A DNA stretch of 64,000 bases from Euptelea pleiosperma (GCA_035048495.1 CM068541.1:13895929-13959928), one strand, 5' to 3'. Positions 21,888 to 32,924 are shown, counted from the first letter of the stretch. Numbers and translations are program-made. Notes: generated by a model not told the origin, from the letters alone.

Positions 21888-24800
21888 ATGGGTTCTGGGA
21901 TTCACAGCGGCTACTTTTCTTTTGCTTCTGCTGTATTGCTAGCGTCTCTAATTTACCAAACAAATGTGAACGCGGCTGGTTGTAATCTCTTTCAAGGGAG
22001 TTGGGTTCCTGATAATTCTTATCCTCTTTACGACACTTCGAGCTGTCCGTTCATCGATAAAGAATTCGATTGCCAGAAGAACGGACGGCCAGACAAGCTC
22101 TATCTCAAATATAAATGGAAGCCCACCGCCTGCGAATTGCCAAGGTACTTACCCTTTTTCTTGCTCTCTTCAATAATCATACTGGTTTCGGTATTGGGTC
22201 CTACTGCTCATGCGACGTACAATAACAAAATGTACACTGACGCGCGAACAGCTAATTATCACTGGTCTATGATCATCTTTTGCGTAATCCAAGCACCTCG
22301 TCCTTTCCATAGAGTCGGCCCACAACTCGGTTGTAGGGTTCCCAGCTTCAACATGGTCCCCGTAGGGCACACATCTATTCTGCACGCCTCTCCATAAAAA
22401 TTGTGATTAGCCTTATCACTAGGTAGAACAAATTTTACAGTTTTTTTTATTTATAAATCCAAGCAAGTATATCAATAGAAGGAGATTGAGATGATCTCAA
22501 AAAAGAAAAATAAAAATTACAGGAAAGAGCGGAAATCGATAACAAAAAAAAAAAAAACCTTGCTACAATTATTCTGATGTTCTTCAAACTTGAACACCAT
22601 ATCGCTAAAGAATGTGCCTCTCAAATCAAAATGATACGCAACTAAATAAGAAAGCCTTGATACTTAAGAGAGTATCCTGGAAAGAGTTGTCCTTCCTGTA
22701 AAGATTCTCTTATCAAGAATATTATTAGCAGATGGTGTATTCTCACGCACGTGTTGTGTTTGCCCGACGACCCATTAGTATAAATAGTTATTTCATCTTT
22801 TTCTAAAAAGTCAATCTTTAGGGGGTAAATAGTTGTTTAACATGGTATCGGAGCCTTAAGGCATGGGAGGTCGTGGCTTCAAGTCTTCAGCAGAGTATAC
22901 TCCTAATGAGAGGGAGTGTCAACGGATGGTGTGTTATTGCGCACGTGTTGTGTTGGCCCGACAACCCATTGGTATACATAGTTGTTTCGCCTTTCTCCAA
23001 CAAATATGGTCGTTATCTGGCAACTAAACACTACCTTAGTTGAAAATTATTTGTGTGTTTATAGGGTTAGCAGAAAAGGTCTAATCTACCAACAACAACC
23101 TTAGAAATCTGCTTGTTGATATTGTGATGCAGATTCGACGGTGTGGATTTCTTAAGGAGGTTCAAGGGGAAAAAGATATTGTTTGTGGGCGACTCTCTAA
23201 GTCTGAACCAATGGCTATCACTCGTATGCATGCTCCACACTGCAGTGCCACAAGCAAAGTACACCTTGGGGAAAAAGGACGGCTTCTCTACTTTTACATT
23301 AATGGTAAACAATTCTAAACCTTTCCTGCAATCTTCTCTTCAGAGTATGCGCCTACTCTTATTCGAATATTATATGCTTGGGACTTTGGATAACGACATC
23401 TTACATACAAACAAACATGCCCTTATACTAAGTGCCTCGTGAGTTGTGCCCCATTTCTAGCAGAGAAAAACTTTGATGTTAAGCGCTGACACCATGGATG
23501 TTTGGCCAGTACCGATTTTTGGACCTACACAGCAAAAATCAGCCTGATTGGTGATTTGTAGCAGTTGGATTTGAGTAACCCCAGAAAATGATTGGATCCA
23601 ATAGGGACTAGAAATGACTCATTATAGCAGTTGGAATAATCCAATGGTTAGAAATCACCAATCAGACTGATTTTTTTGTGTAGGTCGACGAAGGGGTCAG
23701 CCAAAAATCCATTTGGATTAATGGGCCACGTTTCATTTTGGGAGGGGGGCTTCAAACCGGGGACATGAAATACCTAGCAGCAGTGATCAGTGAGTTTCTT
23801 GAGTAGTGACCCATCTCAATCACTCAACTTTCTACACTTGACACGTAGCCCTGAAACTTGGTACGTGTCAAGTGTAGAGGACTGGGTGATTGAGATGGGT
23901 CACTAAATTAAGTGGCCCACAAATGGACTGGAGTTTCTTGAATAGATTATTAATGTAGCGTAGGGTCAAGTGTAGAGTGATTGAGATGGGTCACTAAATT
24001 AAGTGACCCACAAATGTGGACGACTCGAGTTTCTTGGATAGATTATTGTAGCGTAGGACAGACGTGGACTGACGTAAACACACATGAGGTCTATAGTCTA
24101 TACATAGTCCTTTTTATGTTTCTACCAAGTTGGTGGTTGGACCTCTAGTTCACACTTGGAATAATCAAATATGATCACTGATGTCTTTTAGATTCACAAT
24201 TCATGCCCAAAATTTTTGATCCTGTAACTTTTTGATCCAATGATCTGCCGCCTATAGTTAAGCACCACCTGTCCTGGGGTTAAGGTGGTCCATTTGCTTT
24301 TTCTCCATTGTTAAGGGTAACTACAGTTAGGCCACCTTAACACCAGGACAGGTGGAGCTTAACTATATGTGGCTGGATCACTGGATCAAAAAGTTGCAGG
24401 ATAAAAAATTCTCCATTATACTCTCGTGAATGTAGGGGTATTTTAGGAAGAAGAGGCAAAATAAGACTTGTAGTTCCGGGTCAACATGGACTGTCTAATT
24501 TGTGGACCCCATGTAGCTAGAAGACCTCATTAGCTGAAATTAATTTGATAGAATTAGTTTAACCACCCAATAAATTGTGGCCCATACATTCTAGCTGTCC
24601 AGAAACAATACAATTAATTGGGTTGTTAAGCTCACATTATAGCCTGATTACAACAACAACAAAAAAATCTCAAAATCCAACGGCCATAAACCACTTCATT
24701 AAACCATCAAGTAAATTGCATATGGGCTACACCTAAGCCTTCTAGCCAAGCCCTGCTTTTAGCTTAGATAGTTAATGTGTAGTCTACTCTTACGAGAGAT

Positions 24801-27488
24801 TGTTGTGATTCGAGGAGCATATTCTACTTCCATCACATTGTACGTAACCTCATCTGTAAGATAAAGTCGAGTCGTACGTACTTGTGGCCTTCTCATCGAG
24901 TTCTTCCCACTCGTCATCCTTCATTAATTCGGATTTATTTTGCCTTGCCATACAACGCATTGCTCAAACCTGTCGTATATACACATCTTTCATTCTCCGT
25001 TGCCATAAGTCGAAGTTATTCTTCCCATCGAATTTCTCTACTTCAAACTTGATCCTACGCCTTTTGTTGCGATTGTGAATAACCAAAGATCTGATACCAG
25101 AATTTTGACAATCGACCTCTCACGAACCAGCAAAAATAGAACTAAAAGAAAATCAATTACAGAGATAAAACAGATTTACATGGTTCGATAGTGTGCTTAG
25201 GTCCACAGGTAAGATAAACTTTTTCAGTATCTCCAAAGAATTAGAGTTATAATAATTTCTTTCACTCTCTCAATGCACGCTAATGCCTCTTTAGAGATAC
25301 AAGTTGTATCCAAACACAAACTGTACGGATATGTACACCTTTTCACAGTTTGACCCACAAAAGTTTTCTTACTTAATGGTAAAATTCCTTCATAACACCC
25401 TTCATAAGTCATAAAGTATACATATCTTCTAACTACTAAAATGAAACAGCTTCTTGAAGCACATGAAGCTGTCCTTACGTGTGATGTGACCCCAAGAATG
25501 TTCGGCCCTTCCCCTAACTATTAAAATGAAACAGCTTCTTGAAGCACATGGAGCTGTCTTATGTGTGATGTGACCCCAAGAATGTTCAGCCCTTCCCCTC
25601 GTGAATCCACAAAATTTCATGAGCTAGCCTGGATCTAATACTTTTTCATCCATTGGTTCTTTTGGCCTGAAATCACTCAAAATCACTGATTCCAATCCAC
25701 TGATCAGGCTGATCTTTTGATGTAAGTTTACCAAGGGGTAGGGCCAATAATTCATGCGGTCAACATGCCCAAAAGCCACGTGCGGCATAGGTTATGACCC
25801 CTTCTGCAAGGTGTCATAAACTGATTGGACTATCCAAATTCATGTACATTTGCCCATTGGATACCTAGTTACGTTTTATTGATTGGTATGAGACTTCCAT
25901 ATTTCGCTTTCATCTTCAAAGAGAGTCCAAATTTAGATTTGTACTCGTGTAAGCTTCTTGAATCTATTCGGTCCATGAAAGACAAACACTCTGAACAAGA
26001 GGACCCATTTGTTGTCCATTTCTTGAATTTACGACAATGGAGCATTAATTGTTCTTTGCAAGTTGAGTCTCAAACATCTGCGGCTGTACAATCGGGCCCA
26101 GGCCAAAAACCTGGCCTGAGCCCGGTTGTTTTATAGGGAGAAACCCGGCCCGAGCCTGAGTTTTGGGCTAGCTCGGTCCGGCCCAAAAATATTTACCCTA
26201 TAAGTACACATATTTAAATTTTAAACCCTTTACTCGCACTCTTTGCAACCAAAATTCTAATCAAGAAACTATGAATTCTACAGGATTATGGGGTTTCCGT
26301 GATGCTCTCTCGTAATCCATTTCTAGTTGACATTGTAAACGGTAAAAATGGCCGGGTTCTGATGCTCGACTCCATTCAAGGCGGCAGTGCATGGAAAGGT
26401 GTCGACATGTTGATCTTCAACACCTGGCATTGGTGGCTTCACAAAGGAAGCAAACAACCGTGCGCGCTACAGATTAAACTCACAAGTTTAATTAGCCTTT
26501 AATTATAACTCTCCATAGTTCAATTTCTGTAACGTACTGATTTAGATTGTTGTGTTGCAGATGGGACTACATTGAAGAGGGAAACAAGACATACAAAGAC
26601 ATGGATCGCTTGGTTGCTTTTGAAAAAGGGTTGACTACATGGTCAAACTGGGTTGATTCGAACGTCGATCCAACCATCACAAAAGTCTACTTCCAAGGGA
26701 TTTCTCCAACCCATTATGAGTAAGATTTGGAATTACTTGTGATATTAACTTAATGGTCAGGATCAGGGGACACAAAATTACATACCAAAAAATTAACGGG
26801 GGCCAATATATAAATTAGAAGTTTTAGAATGGGATGATTTTTGGTGAGGATGGTTTCTGTTGTGAGGAGATCACCCTCACAAAAATTCAAATCATTCTGA
26901 TATCCGTAGCCTGGTTTACAAGTTGATGAATTATGGACCGTCTATTTTTTACGGTTAAGTTGAGACCCACACTTATGGACCGGGGTTAGAAATTTTAGAA
27001 TGGGCTGACCCAACCCATTAATGAAAATTTTAAATAAAATACAAAATGCCGTCTGATAGTTAAGTGGGCTAAGTGGTCAAATTGGATCAGAGAAATTGAG
27101 TCACACTTTTGCTCAACGACACCTCTCCATGTCTGCACTATCCAAGTTTGTGTACATGTCTTCTCAAATTTTCTTTTCTGATTGCTAAATTATCAGTGGT
27201 AAGGAGTGGAATGAACCAAAGGCGAAAGACTGCAACCACCAAACACAGCCCGTCAGTGGTTCAACATACCCCGGTGGTTCACTTCCGGCGGCAGCAGTAG
27301 TGAAGAACGTACTTAATAAAATGTCGAAACCCGTCTATTTGCTCGACGTGACAACCCTATCACAGCTGAGGAAAGATGGACACCCGTCTAACTACGGCCT
27401 CGATGGAGCGGATTGTAGCCATTGGTGTCTTGCAGGTGTTCCCGATACTTGGAACCATCTCTTATACGCATCTCTGGTCCTTCCATAA
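21888..27488 (+). CDS. TBL/PMR5-family esterase, complete five-exon gene (copy B)
   Basis: Exons 21888-22144, 23133-23304, 26284-26459, 26561-26719 and 27197-27488 join to 351 residues, all GT-AG, with matching phases and no stop. Residues 1-30 form a signal or anchor segment ([13 protein letters not shown]). The PMR5N part follows ([40 protein letters not shown]). The GDS motif is at 105-107 ([13 protein letters not shown]), NTWHWWLH lies in exon 3, and DCSH at 327-330 in [15 protein letters not shown]. Gly-Asp-Ser plus Asp-x-x-His is the family's catalytic set for wall-polysaccharide O-acetylation or deacetylation. The frame is open further upstream, but the start at 21888 gives the signal segment and follows a CT-rich leader. 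Introns 1 (988 bp) and 2 (2979 bp) carry a TRIM, a copia remnant and foldbacks. Closest group by memory is TBL38-43; the substrate is unknown. Confidence 0.9.
22723..23002 (+). mobile_element. TRIM retrotransposon in intron 1 of TBL copy B
   Basis: Two short LTRs (22723-22842 and 22917-23002) share GATGGTGT, CGCACGTGTTGTGTT, CCATT and TATA-ATAGTT in order. Directly after the left LTR is a primer-binding site TGGTATCGGAGCC at 22843, complementary to the initiator-Met tRNA 3' end with one change. A purine tract GAGAGGGAG precedes the right LTR. The internal part is only 74 bp, so this is a terminal-repeat retrotransposon in miniature. A 5-bp duplication AATAT flanks it (22718-22722, 23003-23007). 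The left LTR starts TA instead of TG and has about 34 extra bases near its end. Confidence 0.85.
23470..23745. mobile_element. Foldback MITE of the GGATGTTTGG family in intron 2 of copy B
   Basis: ACCATGGATGTTTGGCCAGT...AATCAGCCTGATTGGTGATT on the left is mirrored by AAATCACCAATCAGACTGAT...GGTCAGCCAAAAATCCATTT on the right. The left end AGAAAAACTTTG resembles the GAGTAAAACTTTG end of the copy at 37661. Confidence 0.7.
23800..24060. repeat. Small foldback plus a direct duplication
   Basis: TAGTGACCCATCTCAATCAC...CTACACTTGACACGTA is mirrored by TACGTGTCAAGTGTAG...GTGATTGAGATGGGTCACTA (23805-23905). A segment with TCAAGTGTAG, GATTGAGATGGGTCACTAAA, GTTTCTTG and TAGATTATT then repeats directly (about 23875-23965 and 23968-24058). 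Confidence 0.75.
24207..24412. mobile_element. Foldback MITE, about 205 bp
   Basis: Near-perfect arms: AAATTTTTGATCCTGTAACT, ACCACCTGTCCTGG and GGTTAAGGTGG on the left, CCACCTTAACACCAGGACAG, TCACTGGATCAAAAAGTTGC and AGGATAAAAAATT on the right, with a loop of about 35 bp. No coding capacity. Confidence 0.8.
24790..25075 (-). pseudogene. Ty1/copia gag fragment
   Basis: On the minus strand a broken frame reads [24 protein letters not shown] residues, then [17 protein letters not shown], with stops and shifts. This matches the start of copia-type gag polyproteins, which form the retrotransposon particle. A primer-binding site lies just upstream in the element's sense. No protease, integrase or reverse transcriptase remains. 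Confidence 0.75.
25088..25430 (-). mobile_element. Copia primer-binding site and LTR remnant
   Basis: Read on the minus strand, TGGTATCAGATC (25088-25099) is an initiator-Met tRNA primer-binding site, next to the gag start. The sequence beyond (to about 25430) would be the 5' LTR and contains a GTGGACCTAAGC...CGAACCATG block common in copia LTRs. The far LTR end and any target duplication were not found, so the element is a truncated remnant inside intron 2 of TBL copy B. Confidence 0.55.
25433..25605. repeat. Tandem duplication of about 87 bp
   Basis: ACTATTAAAATGAAACAGCT...GATGTGACCCCAAGAATGTT...GCCCTTCCCCT occurs twice in a row with few differences. A shorter relative (GAAGCACATGGAGTTGTCCT) sits near 27955. 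Confidence 0.85.
25890..26065. repeat. Segmental duplication, copy upstream of B exon 3
   Basis: GAGAGTCCAAATTTAGA...TCTATTCGGTCCATGAAAGA...CCATTTCTTGAATTTACGAC matches 28000-28160 upstream of pseudogene C in order and spacing. The unit that created C therefore included intron 2 sequence. Confidence 0.85.
26800..27010. repeat. Dispersed repeat, second copy (first at 19680-19890)
   Basis: Same order of words as the first copy (GGGCCAATATATAAATTAGA...CAAATCATTCTGATAT...ACCGTCTATTTTTTACGGTT). It lies in intron 4 of TBL copy B. Confidence 0.75.
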
Positions 27489-28215
27489 GATGGAAAATAG
27501 TAATTCTTCTCAGAGTGCATATTAAACAAGGGGAATCTCATTGATTTGCTTTGTAATAATCCTTAGGCCTTAGAACTATGAAGATCTTATAGTACGACCA
27601 GTCCCCGAAATCAAAGTGTTCACCTCCAATAAGATTGTGCCATGTGGATTAGAGAAAAGTATTGTAATAAGTTGTACAATGCACCATTTTATTATTGATA
27701 TATATCTCATCACAAATTCTCCAACTAAGCCTGCTTTCGTCCTAATAGGCCCTTAGCCATTTTCATTCAAGCAAGTTCATATTCTGTGATTGATCACGCT
27801 TGTGTTGTGATCATGGTTGGATTTGACATTCTGATAGCTTGCCCTGTATGCATATTATGCCATGATTATACTACTTTTAATCATGCCATGTCTAAGGATG
27901 GTCGCCGGTCTACCTCAGCGGGTCGTTTTGTCTATGTTTCTTACAGAAAAAAGAAGCACATGGAGTTGTCCTTATGTGTGATGTGCGCATGGTTTGCTTT
28001 CCTCTTCAAGAAGAGTCCAAATTCATGCTTTGTACTTATGTCTAAGCTTGTTGAATCTATATATTTGGTCCATGAAGGACAAATACTAGTGAACATGACC
28101 CATTTGCTGTCCATTTCTTGAATTTACGACAATGGAACATTAATGTTCTTTGCTAGTTGAGTAATCAAAAATCAGTGTGGCCCCATGCCTTTCCTGATAC
28201 CATGAGAAATTGCGT
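27489..28215. other. 3' flank of TBL copy B and start of the duplicated block
   Basis: Downstream sequence of copy B, then the segment at 28000-28160 duplicated from 25890-26065. No gene of its own. Confidence 0.6.
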
Positions 28216-28216
28216 A

Positions 28217-29034
28217 GGGGGTGTTTGGATCACCATTTTTAGACTTGAAAAAGTTCTTTTTTCCAGAAAAAAGACTTTTCCAAAATAATAGATTGTTTGG
28301 ATTACCATTTTTTAATTATTCTATAAAAATATATTTTTCAAGCCAAAAAGTCTTTTTATAAAAGTAAAAAAAAAATACTTTTTTAAAATTTGCTAGCTCA
28401 ATGAACATAATAAACAAAGAAACAGTTTTTTGTAGAACTCCCCTTCAAAAAAAATAAAGACATTATAGCAGTGGGGCCCACTAAGAGAAGATAATGATAT
28501 TTTGTATTAATGATGATCCAAACAACCTTTTTAAGAAAGGAAAAAGATGTAACAAGGTATGCCTGAAACTGTTCATTTGCGGAAGCGGCATTTTTGGTAG
28601 TCACCGCTGCTATCTGGGCCCACTGACCGCTTGGATGTTTATCTCACCCCTCGGTGGATATACATACCAAAAATCACCTTGATTGGTAATCTATAACCAT
28701 TAGATTTTAACACTTTTTAGTACCATTTAAGGCATTCTTATAGCCGTTGAATACAATTATCATTTGAGTACTAAAACAAACGGTTAAAAATCATTAAACA
28801 AGCTGATTTTTTGTATGAATGTCTATTAAAGGGTGGCCTAGACATCCATGCGGTCAGTGGGCCCAGATGGCAGTGGTGACTACCAAAAATGCCGCTTCCG
28901 CAAATGAAAAGATCTCAGGTATACCTTGTTACATCACGATCCTTTAAGAAATACACATTTTCAAAAATATATTTTCAGAAAAGTAATTTTTTTTTAAATA
29001 AATATTTTTTGAAAAATGGTGATGCAAACACCTC
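28217..29034. mobile_element. Foldback element (GGGGGTGTTTGGATC) split by another foldback
   Basis: The left arm GGGGGTGTTTGGATCACCAT is mirrored by AAAAATGGTGATGCAAACAC followed by CTCC at the right. Inner arms also pair (TATATTTTTCAAG-like with CAAAAATATATTTTC). A second foldback sits in its middle at 28546-28935. Non-coding, class unassigned. Confidence 0.7.
28546..28935. mobile_element. GGATGTTTGG-family foldback nested in another MITE
   Basis: GATGTAACAAGGTATGCCTG...ATTTGCGGAAGCGGCATTTT at the left pairs almost perfectly over about 60 bp with AAAATGCCGCTTCCGCAAAT...ATACCTTGTTACATC at the right. The core shows GGGCCCACTGACCGCTTGGA and its mirror CCATGCGGTCAGTGGGCCCA. This is one of the best-preserved members of the family here. 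Confidence 0.85.
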
Positions 29035-29281
29035 CTTATCTCATTTTAGCATAAAAAATAAATAAATAAAGTGGTGACTCGGGTTGACTTGACCTTTAAA
29101 CTCACCAAGTCAACTTGACTCCCCAGTTAAAAATTAAGATTTTTCTCCGACTCAATTCTTTATTCTTTTTTTTTTTTGTTATGATAATTTTCGTCCAAAT
29201 TCAATTTTTTCCATATGTACTCTACTTCTTATTTTTTAAACATTTTATGACTCACAGTGTCAATTTGAGTAGACGGATTTT

Positions 29282-29839
29282 GTGTCTGAGTCAGTGATGC
29301 TCTCTCGTAATCCATTTCTAGTTGATATCGTAACCGAAAAACATGGCCGAGTTCTGAAGCTCGACTCCATCAAAGGCTGTAGTGCATGGAAGGGCGTCGA
29401 CATGTTGATCTTCAATACCTGGCACATGGGACTACATTGTTGTGTTGCAGATGGGACTACATTGAAGAGGGAAACAAGACATACAAAGACATGGATCACT
29501 TGGTTGCTTTTGAAAAAGGGTTGGCTACTTGGTCAAACTGGGTTGACTCCAGCGTCGATCCAACCATCACAAGAGTCTTCTTCCAAGGAATTTCTCCAAC
29601 CCATTACGAGTAAGATTTTGAATAACCAAGAGGCAACATGGATTATTGGAAATTTTTGAAATTCTTAAAGCGGAAAAGATAGATATTAATCTTCAAATTA
29701 AACTTTTTAAGCAATTTGTGTACATGTCTTCTCACATTTTCTTTTTTGATTGCTAAATTACCAGTGGTAAGGAGTGGGATGAACCAAAGGCGAAAGACTG
29801 CAACCACTAAACACAGCCTGTCAGTGGTTCAACATACCC
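29282..29839 (+). pseudogene. TBL pseudogene C (parts of exons 3-5)
   Basis: Exon 3 is present from [13 protein letters not shown] to about 29424 (LIFNTWH) and is cut before WWLH. It joins a 14-base copy of the exon 4 start (ATGGGACTACATTG) and a shortened intron end, TTGTGTTGCAG. Exon 4 (29451-29609, [15 protein letters not shown] to ISPTHYE) is whole at 159 bases. Exon 5 (29765-29839) has a stop where B has Gln (CACTAA for CACCAA) and breaks off after the STYP region. Exons 1-2 and the DCSH motif are missing. Flanking matches show it came from a B-like duplication. It cannot make a working esterase. Confidence 0.92.
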
Positions 29840-30468
29840 TAGGCCATTTACTATTCTATATAACAAACACATTGGTTGTCTCCCTACTTATATACCTCCT
29901 CTTATAAGCATCAACAAAGAAGGGCCGAGATCTAATCCTCCCCCAAATGTACGGTGGATCTCCGCCACTCACCTGATTTTGGCAAATTCTTTGTCGAGGA
30001 GTGCCGATGGCACAGGGCACCCACTAGTATCATTACATAAGTATATATCAATTGATTTTAATGGAATTGATGATACATAAGTATATATCAATTCAAAACC
30101 TGATAAACACTCGTTAAACCATTACATCATACGATCATTAAATGTATCATCCTTTCTACATCGTCTTAGGACTCCTCACCCACGACCAGTCATCCGTCAT
30201 TATCTTTATCACATAGATTCAAGGGGGTTTGGGGCCTTTCACTCTAAGACACCGAAGTTAGCTTTAGAATAAAAAATATAATAAATTTTTCATAATTTAA
30301 ATCATGCAACAATAGATCTTAGTAATACAACAAAATCATGATGAAGAAACAAAATGATAAAATTAGTTCTCTACTTGAAACATGCCTTCAAATTCTACAA
30401 TATTTTATGATGCAAAGGTATAAACAAATAGAGAGGGTTTAAGTGAAGGTGGTTTAAGTGAAGGTCTC

Positions 30469-30517
<49 letters not shown>

Positions 30518-30580
30518 ATTAAAAGATAGGGTGGAGCAGGGTCTAATCCTCCCTCTAACGATTTTGTCAAATTTAAGAGA
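29840..30580. other. Spacer after pseudogene C
   Basis: AT-rich sequence with a small repeat (CATAAGTATATATCAATT twice near 30038-30092) and a (CT)n tract at 30464-30512. No gene was supported. Confidence 0.55.
30464..30512. repeat. (TC)n microsatellite
   Basis: About 24 TC units with one interruption (CGCT) near 30480. Confidence 0.95.
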
Positions 30581-31200
30581 GGGAAGGGTTTAGGTAACCT
30601 TGGGAGAAAGACATGGGACCTAACTCATTTGGCAGTTATTTGGGGATTGTAGAGGGAGAGGAATAATAGGGTTTTTGAGAGCAAAAGTCTTCATCTGGAT
30701 CAGATTCTACCAGAGATTAAAGCATTGGTCTATTTTTGGGTAAAGTTGTTCGAGGAAGTAAAATGTATCTCGTTTGAAGATATCGTTTTTAAATGGGTGG
30801 AACTAGTATGCATAGAGAGGGTTTAGGTTACCTTGGGAGAAAGATTTGGGACTTAACTCATTTGGCAGTTATTTGGGGATTGTAGTGGGAGAGGAATAAT
30901 ATGGTTTTTGAGAGCAAAAGTCTTCAACTAGATCAGATTCTACTAGAGATTAAAGCATTGGTCTATTTTTGGGTAAATTTGTACGAGGAAGTAAAATGTA
31001 TCTCGTTTGAAGATATCATTTTTAAATGGGCAGAGCTGGTATGTATAGACTTTAGGGGTGGGGGGGTTTGGGAGGTTTTTGGTGTTTTTGGGTTCTTTTT
31101 ATCTCTGTTTTGGGTTTTTTGTGTAGTTTGTTTTGGATTCTTGGTAGGCTTTCTTAGCCTCTAAGGTCCTTTTATAAAATCTTTGTACTTATCAAAAAAA
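30581..31200 (+). mobile_element. LINE 3' end with internal 243-bp tandem duplication
   Basis: The frame reads LAVIWGL*RERNNRVFESKS then PEIKALVYFWVK and FEDIVFKW, as at the C-terminus of plant L1-type ORF2. The tail CTTTGTACTTATCAAAAAAA is a typical plant LINE 3' end. The coding tail occurs twice with a 243-bp period (GTTTAGGT at 30588 and 30831). The first copy has TAG where these proteins usually have Trp. Confidence 0.75.
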
Positions 31201-31281
31201 TAGGTCTCATCAAAATACAAGTGTTTAGGACTTTGAAAAGTGGTTAAATAGACGTATTACACAAACGTATTTAAACCCTTA

Positions 31282-31561
31282 GGCCGTGTTTGATTGCACA
31301 GAAAAAATTTTCGAGAAAATACGTCTGGTATATGCCTTAAATGGCTGATTGATTGCAACTGAGAACACATATTTCAATCATGTTAGAAAATAAAAGTGTA
31401 TTTTCAGGTGGAAATGAATTCCGGGGTTAGTAGGGAAAATTATCCAGATTTAAATTGTTTGTTAGGGAAAATTATACAGATTTATACTGGCTATCTAACA
31501 ATGGACAGTTGTGTTTTCTTGAGTAAAATGCAATTTTCCCACTTGGTAATCAAACACAGCC
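31282..31561. mobile_element. Tourist-like MITE (PIF/Harbinger), TSD TTA
   Basis: 280 bp with ends GGCCGTGTTTGATT and AATCAAACACAGCC, flanked by TTA on both sides (31279-31281 and 31562-31564). The 3-bp TTA duplication and the terminal sequence fit non-autonomous PIF/Harbinger elements. Confidence 0.85.
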
Positions 31562-32224
31562 TTAGTCCTTTGTTTTTCCCGCCTTTTGGTGCTGTCGATA
31601 GAGTGTTCATGTATTACACAAACGAATTTAAACCCTTATTCCCACACCTCGTAACCAAAAATCTAATCAAGAAAATATGAATTATGCAGGATTATGGACT
31701 TTCCGTGACGCTCTCTCGTAATCCAATTTTAGTTGACATCGTAACCGAAAAAAATGACCGGGTTCTAAAGCTCCACTCCATGGAAGGCGGCGGTGCATGG
31801 AAAGGCGTCGACATGCTGATCTTCAATACCTGGCATTGGTGGCTTCACACAGGAAGCATACAACCGTACGAGCTACAGAAAAAACTCATAGGCTTAATTA
31901 CCCTCTCGATGATTCAATTTCTATAACGAGTGACTCTCTAATTGTTGTGTTGCAGATGGGATTACATTGAAGAGGGTAACAAGACATACAAAGACATGGA
32001 TCGCTTGGTTGCTTTCGAGAAAGGGTTGACTACATGGTCCAACTGGGTTGACTCCAACATCGATCCAACCATCACAAGAGTCTTCTTCCAAGGGATTTCT
32101 CCAACCCATTACGAGTAAGCAGAAGTAAATTGGTAAAGTCACACACTTACCCACTGACCAACCCACTTGCAGCTGACCCAATAAAAAAAATTGCAAAAAA
32201 ATAAAAATCTCTGATAGTTAAGTG

Positions 32225-32532
32225 CATGGTTTAAAAAAACGGCCGATATAGCGGATTCGGACCTCTGCCATTACGTTATGTACCATTTTAACGCTTAGAA
32301 AATAACAGCCATTATTTTCCCGTTATAACCAAAATAACAACCCTTAATTTCTGAGATAATTTATGAAAAAAATATGCTCGTTATTTCCATTTTTTTATTC
32401 AAATTTGTAATTTTGAATTTTGGCGCCATTTTTTTTTTCTGCTTTTCCCCCAGCATTATAATTCATTATAACAGAAAAAACTGTAACGCCCCCAGTCCAT
32501 TATACCGTTATAACGGCCCCTTTTAAACCTTT
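32225..32532. mobile_element. Mutator-like MITE copy M1
   Basis: Starts CATGGTTTAAAAAAACGGCC and ends ACGGCCCCTTTTAAACCTTT. Flanks AGTTAAGTG and TGTTGAGTT match at 6 of 9 bases, consistent with an old 9-bp duplication. Located in intron 4 of pseudogene D. Confidence 0.75.
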
Positions 32533-32690
32533 GTTGAGTTCACTTTTGCTCAACAATGCTTCTGCACTGTCGTATATCCTTACAACACTGTCTTTTAAAT
32601 TTAGAATTTTTTTTTTTTTTTCAAAACAGTGCAAAGACGTAATTGAGCACTTTTGCTCAACAACATTGTTGAGCAAAAGTGAACTCATAA
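32533..32690. mobile_element. Foldback element, GAGTTCACTTTTGCTCAAC ends
   Basis: GTTGAGTTCACTTTTGCTCA at the left is mirrored by TTGAGCAAAAGTGAACTCAT at the right. A related half-motif lies near 51538-51570 and related words near 27100. Confidence 0.65.
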
Positions 32691-32924
32691 AACTTGTGGA
32701 CTGGGGTCCATGGGTTTTGGTACCCACAAGACCATATAATATGGTAAGCGTGTAAGCTACCAAATGGTGGGTCCTTCCCAAGATTCTTAAACATGATATT
32801 GATTGCAACCCTCAAACCACCATGCACACATGATTGTAATCATCTTGATTTTATAATAAAATCATAACAGCTTTTGACGCAGAGCTCCAAAAGACGGAAA
32901 AAATAAAAAATAAATAAAAAATAG

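Noticed and set aside
26085..26185. GC-rich GGCCCGAGCC patch before exon 3 of TBL copy B
   Set aside because: Low-complexity intron sequence; no promoter or coding evidence.
29282..29659. 125-codon frame through pseudogene C
   Set aside because: Joins TBL exon 3 to out-of-frame exon 4 sequence; it is a by-product of the junction, not a new protein.
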